A DNA stretch of 9,626 bases, from assembly GCA_016282055.1 (NCBI GenBank), contig JAEEJT010000205.1:1-9626 (forward strand), given 5' to 3'. Every line of letters begins with the position of its first letter. Positions within the stretch are counted from its first letter, which is position 1. Below are positions 5,676 to 9,626 of the stretch, in pieces. The position numbers and the translations under genes are program-made. The DNA is from Bacilli bacterium. Its GTDB lineage: Bacteria > Bacillota_I > Bacilli_A > ML615J-28 > CAG-698. A model generated the notes under the pieces. The model worked only from the letters and a program-made list of their open reading frames with translations. It did no database searches and was not told where the DNA came from.

Positions 5676-7362
5676 TATAAGTGGTGAAATAAAAAAATGG
5701 AAAGAATATACTAATCTTTTACCATCACTAAAAGAAGAACTCGATAAAATGGATGAAAATGAATTACAAGAAGCATTTTATACAATGTTAGAGTTTGGTA
5801 CTGGTGGTATGAGAGGAGTAATGGGTCCTGGTATTAATAGAATGAATATTTATACTATTAGACTTGCTAGTTATTCATTTGGTTTATACTTAAAAACTAA
5901 ATATAAAGATGATTTAAAAGTTGCTATTGCATATGATTCTAGATTCAATTCACTAGATTTTGCTAAAGAAGCTAGTAAAGTTTTAGCAACAATGAATATC
6001 AAAGTATATTTATTTGATAAAATAACTCCAACTCCAGAACTTAGTTTCTGTGTTAGATATAAAAAATGTAATGGTGGAATTGTAATTACAGCAAGTCATA
6101 ATCCTTCTAAATATAATGGATTTAAAGTATATGATGAAACTGGATGTCAATTATTACCTGATGAAGTTAAAAACATTACAAAATATTTTAATGATGATAT
6201 TAATTTGTTTGAAATTGAAGCAAAAGATTTTGATAGTTTATTAAGTCAGGGTTTAATTGAATATGTTAATAGTGAAGTTGATAGTAAATATTTAGAAAAT
6301 GTTAAAAGCATTAAAGTAAATAATGTTAATAAAGATAATTTTAAAGTAGTATTTACTCCTTTACATGGAACTAGTGCATATCTTGGTGAAAAATTATTAA
6401 AAGAATTAGGATATAATTATGTTACTGTTAAAGAACAAATGATACCTGATTCAAAGTTTTCAACAGTTAAACTACCAAACCCAGAAGATAAAGATAGTTT
6501 TAACTTAGCAATAAAATATGCTAAAGACAATAATTGTGATATTTGTATAGCAACAGATCCTGATGCTGATAGAGTAGGTCTTGCTTGTAAACATAATAAT
6601 GAATTTATTTTACTTACTGGAAATCAAACAGGAGCTTTATTAATTGATTATTTATGTAATTATAAGAAGATTAATAAACAAGGTTATGTTTTTGATACAA
6701 TTGTAACAAGTAATTTTGGAAGTACTATTGCTAAAAAACATAATATGAAAGTTATTTCAACACTAACTGGATTTAAATATATTGGTTCTTGGTGTAATAA
6801 ACTAGAAAAAGAAACTGATAAAGAGTTTTTCTTTGGTTATGAAGAAAGTTATGGATATGTTATAAGTGATTTTACACGTGATAAAGATTCATTGCAAGCT
6901 CTTCATTTATGTAGTGAAATGGCATGTTTCTATAAGAATCAAAATAAGACTTTAATTGATAGATTAGAAGAATTATATAAAGAATATGGATATTTTATCG
7001 ATAAACTTGAAAATATTTATTTAGAAGGAATTAAAGGTAAAGAAACTATTAATAATATCCTTGATTATTTTAGAAATAGTGAAGTAAAAATAGAAAATGT
7101 TAATATTAAAACTAAAGAAGATTATTTATTAAGTTATGGTATTAATTATGATACTAATACAAAGTATGATATTGATTTAGAAAAATCTAATGTTTTAAAA
7201 TATATTCTTGATGATAATTCATTCTTTGTTTTGAGACCAAGTGGAACAGAACCTAAAATGAAAATATATTTTTCATGTAATGGTAAAACAAAAGAGAGTG
7301 CATTCAATAAGATTAATATTATTAAAGATTATATTATGAGTATTGTAGAAAAATTAAAATAG
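5668..7362 (+). CDS. pgcA: Alpha-phosphoglucomutase / phosphomannomutase (PgcA type)
   Basis: A 564-residue cytosolic alpha-D-phosphohexomutase that interconverts glucose-1-phosphate and glucose-6-phosphate (possibly the mannose forms), supplying UDP-glucose, glycolipid, wall or glycogen routes. All four family landmarks are intact: catalytic Ser143 in TASHNP, the Mg-binding loop DPDADR (297-302), the sugar-binding loop GYEESYG (390-396) and the C-terminal phosphate-binding loop RPSGTEPK (523-530). The N-terminus shows GTGGMRGVMG (44-53). Length and the WKEY...FGTGGMRG opening match B. subtilis PgcA-type enzymes better than the roughly 450-residue GlmM/ManB group. Its start overlaps the transporter gene by 8 nt and its TAG stop overlaps the ribosome site of pepP, so the three genes are tightly coupled. 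Known family members need Mg(II), and many accept Mn(II). Confidence 0.95.
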   Translation: MINISGEIKKWKEYTNLLPSLKEELDKMDENELQEAFYTMLEFGTGGMRGVMGPGINRMNIYTIRLASYSFGLYLKTKYKDDLKVAIAYDSRFNSLDFAKEASKVLATMNIKVYLFDKITPTPELSFCVRYKKCNGGIVITASHNPSKYNGFKVYDETGCQLLPDEVKNITKYFNDDINLFEIEAKDFDSLLSQGLIEYVNSEVDSKYLENVKSIKVNNVNKDNFKVVFTPLHGTSAYLGEKLLKELGYNYVTVKEQMIPDSKFSTVKLPNPEDKDSFNLAIKYAKDNNCDICIATDPDADRVGLACKHNNEFILLTGNQTGALLIDYLCNYKKINKQGYVFDTIVTSNFGSTIAKKHNMKVISTLTGFKYIGSWCNKLEKETDKEFFFGYEESYGYVISDFTRDKDSLQALHLCSEMACFYKNQNKTLIDRLEELYKEYGYFIDKLENIYLEGIKGKETINNILDYFRNSEVKIENVNIKTKEDYLLSYGINYDTNTKYDIDLEKSNVLKYILDDNSFFVLRPSGTEPKMKIYFSCNGKTKESAFNKINIIKDYIMSIVEKLK

Positions 7363-7370
7363 AGGTAAAT

Positions 7371-8606
7371 ATGACAAAAGAATTTTATATAAATAATAGA
7401 AAAAGATATTTTGATAAAATTGAAGATAATTCAATGACTATTATTTTATCAGGATTTAATCAAATTAAAACAAATGACGAGGATTATGATTTTGAAGTTG
7501 ATAAATGTTTTTATTATTTAACTGGAATTAATCAATCTGAAGTTTATTTAGTATTAATAAAAGAAAATAATAAAGTTAAAGAATTATTATTTATTGAAGA
7601 AAATGATCCTGTTAAAGTGAAATGGGTAGGTGCTAAGCTTTATAAAGATGAAGCAAGTAACTTAAGTGGCGTAATGGATGTTAAATACAATAGTGAACTT
7701 GTTAAGTTCTTAGATGAAAATATTAAAAAATATGATAAAGTTTATTTAAATCTTGAAAAAATTGGAAATCATAGAGTATATAAGAATAATTATGTTTCAT
7801 CTAAACTAATTAAAAAGTATAGTTTAATTAATGTAATTGATTGTTATCCAATTATCGTAGAATTAAGAAGTGTTAAAACAAAAGAAGAACTAGAAAAGAT
7901 TCAAGAATCAATTAATGTTACTAAAATTGGTATTGAAGAATTAATGAAAAAATCAAAACCAGGTTTATATGAATATCAACTTGAAAGTTACTTTGATTTT
8001 GTAATTAAAAACAATGGACAAAAAGATGTATCATTTAAGACAATTGCTGCTGGTGGAGTAAATGCAGCAACACTTCATTATGTAGCTAATAATACAAAAC
8101 TTAATGATAATGAACTTGTTTTATTTGATTTAGGTTGTCGTACTGATTTTTATATTAGTGATATATCTAGAACTTTCCCTGTTAATGGTAAATTTACACC
8201 TAGACAAAAAGAAGTATATCAATCAGTATTAAATGTTAATAAAAAATGTATTGAATTCTTAAAAGAAGGAATTACATTAAAAGATTACAATGATTATGCT
8301 AAAAAATTATTAACTGAAGAATGTAAAAAGCTTGGTTTAATTGATAAAGATGAAGATTTAGTTAAATATTATTTCCATTCTATAGGTCATTCTATTGGAC
8401 TTGATACACATGATCCTTGTAAATATAATCCTTATTTAACTGAAGGAATGGTTATTACTTGTGAACCTGGTTTATATATTCCAGAAGAAAAAATTGGAGT
8501 TAGAATTGAAGATGATATTTTAATTACAAAGAATGGTTCTATTAATTTAAGTAAAGATATTATTAAAGAAGTAGAAGATATTGAAAATTTTATGAAAAAC
8601 AAATAA
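7371..8606 (+). CDS. pepP: Xaa-Pro aminopeptidase (aminopeptidase P, M24B)
   Basis: A 411-residue cytosolic metallopeptidase that removes an N-terminal residue preceding proline. The N-terminal AMP_N domain (about 1-150) shows the usual motif around CFYYLTGINQSEVYLVLI; the pita-bread catalytic domain spans about 170-405. All five dinuclear metal ligands are present: D253 (LFDLG), D264 (ISDISRTFP), H340 (GHSIGLDTHD), E365 (CEPGLYI) and E380 (GVRIEDD). Supporting histidines H236 and H347 are also in place. The D-D, H236-D253 and H340-H347 spacings (11, 17 and 7) equal those of E. coli PepP. This family is typically Mn(II)-dependent. AGAGGT (7361-7366) lies 4 nt before ATG and overlaps the preceding stop. 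Third and last gene of the operon, closed by a terminator. Confidence 0.95.
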   Translation: MTKEFYINNRKRYFDKIEDNSMTIILSGFNQIKTNDEDYDFEVDKCFYYLTGINQSEVYLVLIKENNKVKELLFIEENDPVKVKWVGAKLYKDEASNLSGVMDVKYNSELVKFLDENIKKYDKVYLNLEKIGNHRVYKNNYVSSKLIKKYSLINVIDCYPIIVELRSVKTKEELEKIQESINVTKIGIEELMKKSKPGLYEYQLESYFDFVIKNNGQKDVSFKTIAAGGVNAATLHYVANNTKLNDNELVLFDLGCRTDFYISDISRTFPVNGKFTPRQKEVYQSVLNVNKKCIEFLKEGITLKDYNDYAKKLLTEECKKLGLIDKDEDLVKYYFHSIGHSIGLDTHDPCKYNPYLTEGMVITCEPGLYIPEEKIGVRIEDDILITKNGSINLSKDIIKEVEDIENFMKNK

Positions 8607-8629
8607 AGCAGTGAAAACTGCTTTTTTTT
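8605..8629 (+). terminator. Rho-independent terminator of the operon
   Basis: Stem AAAGCAGT / ACTGCTTT (8605-8612 and 8617-8624) with a GAAA tetraloop, followed by a run of T's to 8629. It overlaps the pepP stop codon. Confidence 0.92.
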
Positions 8630-8663
8630 AAACCAATTTTCTAGTAATTTGTATATATATTAC

Positions 8664-8669
8664 TGGAGG
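8664..8669 (+). promoter_or_regulatory. Ribosome binding site fixing the start of the secreted protein
   Basis: TGGAGG lies 6 nt before ATG 8676. A longer frame would open at TTG 8649, but that would place this strong site inside the coding sequence and put nine residues before the signal peptide. I see no convincing -35/-10 pair between 8630 and 8663. Confidence 0.8.
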
Positions 8670-8675
8670 CATATT

Positions 8676-9326
8676 ATGAAAAAAATTATTATTTATTTTA
8701 CTTGTTTTTTATTTTGTTTTATTTGTTTAATTTTAATTGAAAATAGTGCTAGTGCATATAGTAAAACTGGCCACGATGATTTTAAGGTTATTGAATTTAC
8801 GGGTGATGGAGAACTTATTAATACTTATAGTAGTGTTGATTTTAAACCTTTTTATAATAGAATAAAACGAAAAGCTTTCGGTTGGTCAACAGAATATATT
8901 CAAAAAGAAAAAGAAGCATTATATGAAGGCGTAACAATATTTTCAAGAAGTAATAAGACCAAAAGTCCAGTTAAGTTTACCTATGATATTAAAGAAACAA
9001 CAATGACAGAAAAAAGTGTTAAGGTTAAAGGTTCAGTCACATCTAAAATAACTGGAGAAATTAAAAAGATTAAATTAGGCACATCTCTTGAAGTAAGTGG
9101 AAGTTATGAAAAATCTCAAGCAACAAAGACTCAAAAAGAAGAATCTACAGGTTTAACTTTAACAATTAATCCTAATAAGAAACTTACTATGCTTGTTACA
9201 GGTACTTGTTATGTTACAAGTGGAGTGAGTAAATATTTCTTTTGTTGGATAAATACAAAGAAAGGTGAGTTTGAGATTGTTGATTGTGAAACATTTGTTT
9301 ATGAGTTAAGAGAGGAAAAACTATGA
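8676..9326 (+). CDS. Secreted Ser/Thr-rich, probably beta-strand protein of unknown function
   Basis: A 216-residue protein I cannot assign to a named family. The signal peptide is clear: MKK, a hydrophobic stretch at about 4-21, and likely cleavage after SASA (24-27). The mature part opens with a charged segment, then KAFGWSTEYIQKEKEALYEG (66-85). Positions about 98-190 alternate polar and apolar residues, with many Ser, Thr and Lys (for example VKVKGSVTSKITG, GTSLEVSGSYEKSQATKT). A Pro-Asn turn with hydrophobic strands follows (TLTINPNKKLTMLVTGT) and then YFFCWINTKKGEFEIV. Such long amphipathic strands before a turn recall pore-forming proteins of the aerolysin/ETX-MTX2 kind, but this is only resemblance. 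Three mature cysteines (C178, C190, C204?) are approximately placed; one or more could form a disulfide. Its TGA stop overlaps the next ATG, so the pair is translationally coupled. Promoter not identified; it may be weak or unusual. Confidence 0.85.
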   Translation: MKKIIIYFTCFLFCFICLILIENSASAYSKTGHDDFKVIEFTGDGELINTYSSVDFKPFYNRIKRKAFGWSTEYIQKEKEALYEGVTIFSRSNKTKSPVKFTYDIKETTMTEKSVKVKGSVTSKITGEIKKIKLGTSLEVSGSYEKSQATKTQKEESTGLTLTINPNKKLTMLVTGTCYVTSGVSKYFFCWINTKKGEFEIVDCETFVYELREEKL

Positions 9327-9626
9327 GAAAGAAAAAATTAATATTTTTATCTCTTATTGTTTTAACATTAATTATAGTATCTATAATAATAATTAAAAAC
9401 TCAAAGTTTTCTAAAACATTTAAACTTGCTAATAGTTATAATGATTATACATTTGTTGTATTAAATAATGAAGAGAAGTATTTTGATTTTGATGCATTTA
9501 TTAATACTAAAAAATCATATATTATAAGTACTAATAATATAACTAATAGTTATATTCATGATTTTGATGAAGAAAATATACAAAAAGTAGAATTACTTGA
9601 TATAAATGATAATAATTATACTACAA
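9323..9626 (+). CDS. Membrane-anchored protein of unknown function, 3' end cut by window
   Basis: The reading frame opens at ATG 9323 and stays open to the window end (101 codons). The N-terminus MRKKKLIFLSL is followed by one long hydrophobic segment (about residues 6-24), then KNSKFSKTFKLANSYNDYTFVV and an Asn/Asp/Tyr-rich region facing outward by the positive-inside rule. There is no lipobox Cys, so it looks like a signal anchor or a signal peptide with no clear cleavage site, not a lipoprotein. AGAGGAAAAA (9311-9320) upstream supplies a ribosome site (GAGG), and the ATG overlaps the TGA of the preceding gene as ATGA. The coupling suggests the two exported proteins are made in matched amounts and may act together, but I recognise no family. 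Confidence 0.8.
   Translation, partial: MRKKKLIFLSLIVLTLIIVSIIIIKNSKFSKTFKLANSYNDYTFVVLNNEEKYFDFDAFINTKKSYIISTNNITNSYIHDFDEENIQKVELLDINDNNYTT

Noticed and set aside
8649..8675. Upstream TTG start for the secreted protein
   Set aside because: It would place the strong TGGAGG site inside the gene and push the signal peptide away from the N-terminus; ATG 8676 fits better.
1..9626. Mycoplasma genetic code (TGA as Trp), suggested by the extreme AT content
   Set aside because: Trp is encoded by TGG, no long gene contains in-frame TGA, and TGA serves as the stop at 9324-9326.

Overview
This window is strongly AT-rich (about a quarter to 30% G+C by eye), with A/T-ending codons throughout. It has consensus sigma-A-type promoters with 17-bp spacers, AGGAGG-like ribosome binding sites and short hairpin terminators. 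TGG encodes Trp, one gene ends in TGA, and no in-frame TGA is read through, so the standard bacterial code (table 11) applies, not the Mycoplasma code. Together with the protein families (LdhA-type D-lactate dehydrogenase, YtqA-type radical SAM protein, PgcA-type phosphoglucomutase, InlB-type repeats), this points to a low-GC Firmicutes/Bacilli lineage, plausibly an uncultured fermentative gut bacterium of the Erysipelotrichales/RF39/Acholeplasma-like kind. The placement is inference.

Layout. Positions 1-627 hold the 3' two-thirds of a fermentative D-lactate dehydrogenase gene, closed by a terminator. A convergent gene on the minus strand (730-1662) encodes a YtqA/TIGR01212-type radical SAM protein; an AT-rich perfect inverted repeat (687-725) separates the two. 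The 420-base gap at 1663-2082 is not empty. It holds a minus-strand promoter for the radical SAM gene, a divergent plus-strand promoter, a structured RNA of about 190 nt that I interpret as 6S RNA (1764-1953), its terminator, and a further promoter for the next gene. Positions 2083-4413 encode a large secreted metallophosphoesterase with two C-terminal InlB-type repeats and an unusual Gly-Cys / transmembrane / basic C-terminal anchor; a strong terminator follows.

Positions 4491-8606 form a three-gene operon with its own promoter: a manganese-type cation diffusion facilitator (MntE-like, with a doubled cytosolic domain), a phosphoglucomutase/phosphomannomutase that overlaps it by 8 nt, and an aminopeptidase P 8 nt further on. 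The two enzymes depend on divalent metals, so a metal-homeostasis theme is possible but not proven. A terminator with a GAAA loop ends the operon.

Positions 8676-9626 begin a second exported-protein cluster: a secreted, Ser/Thr-rich, probably beta-strand-dominated protein of unknown function, translationally coupled (ATGA overlap) to a membrane-anchored protein that runs off the window. These two genes, the 6S RNA candidate and the C-terminal anchor of the phosphoesterase are the least ordinary parts. I saw no mobile element, CRISPR array, tRNA or rRNA.
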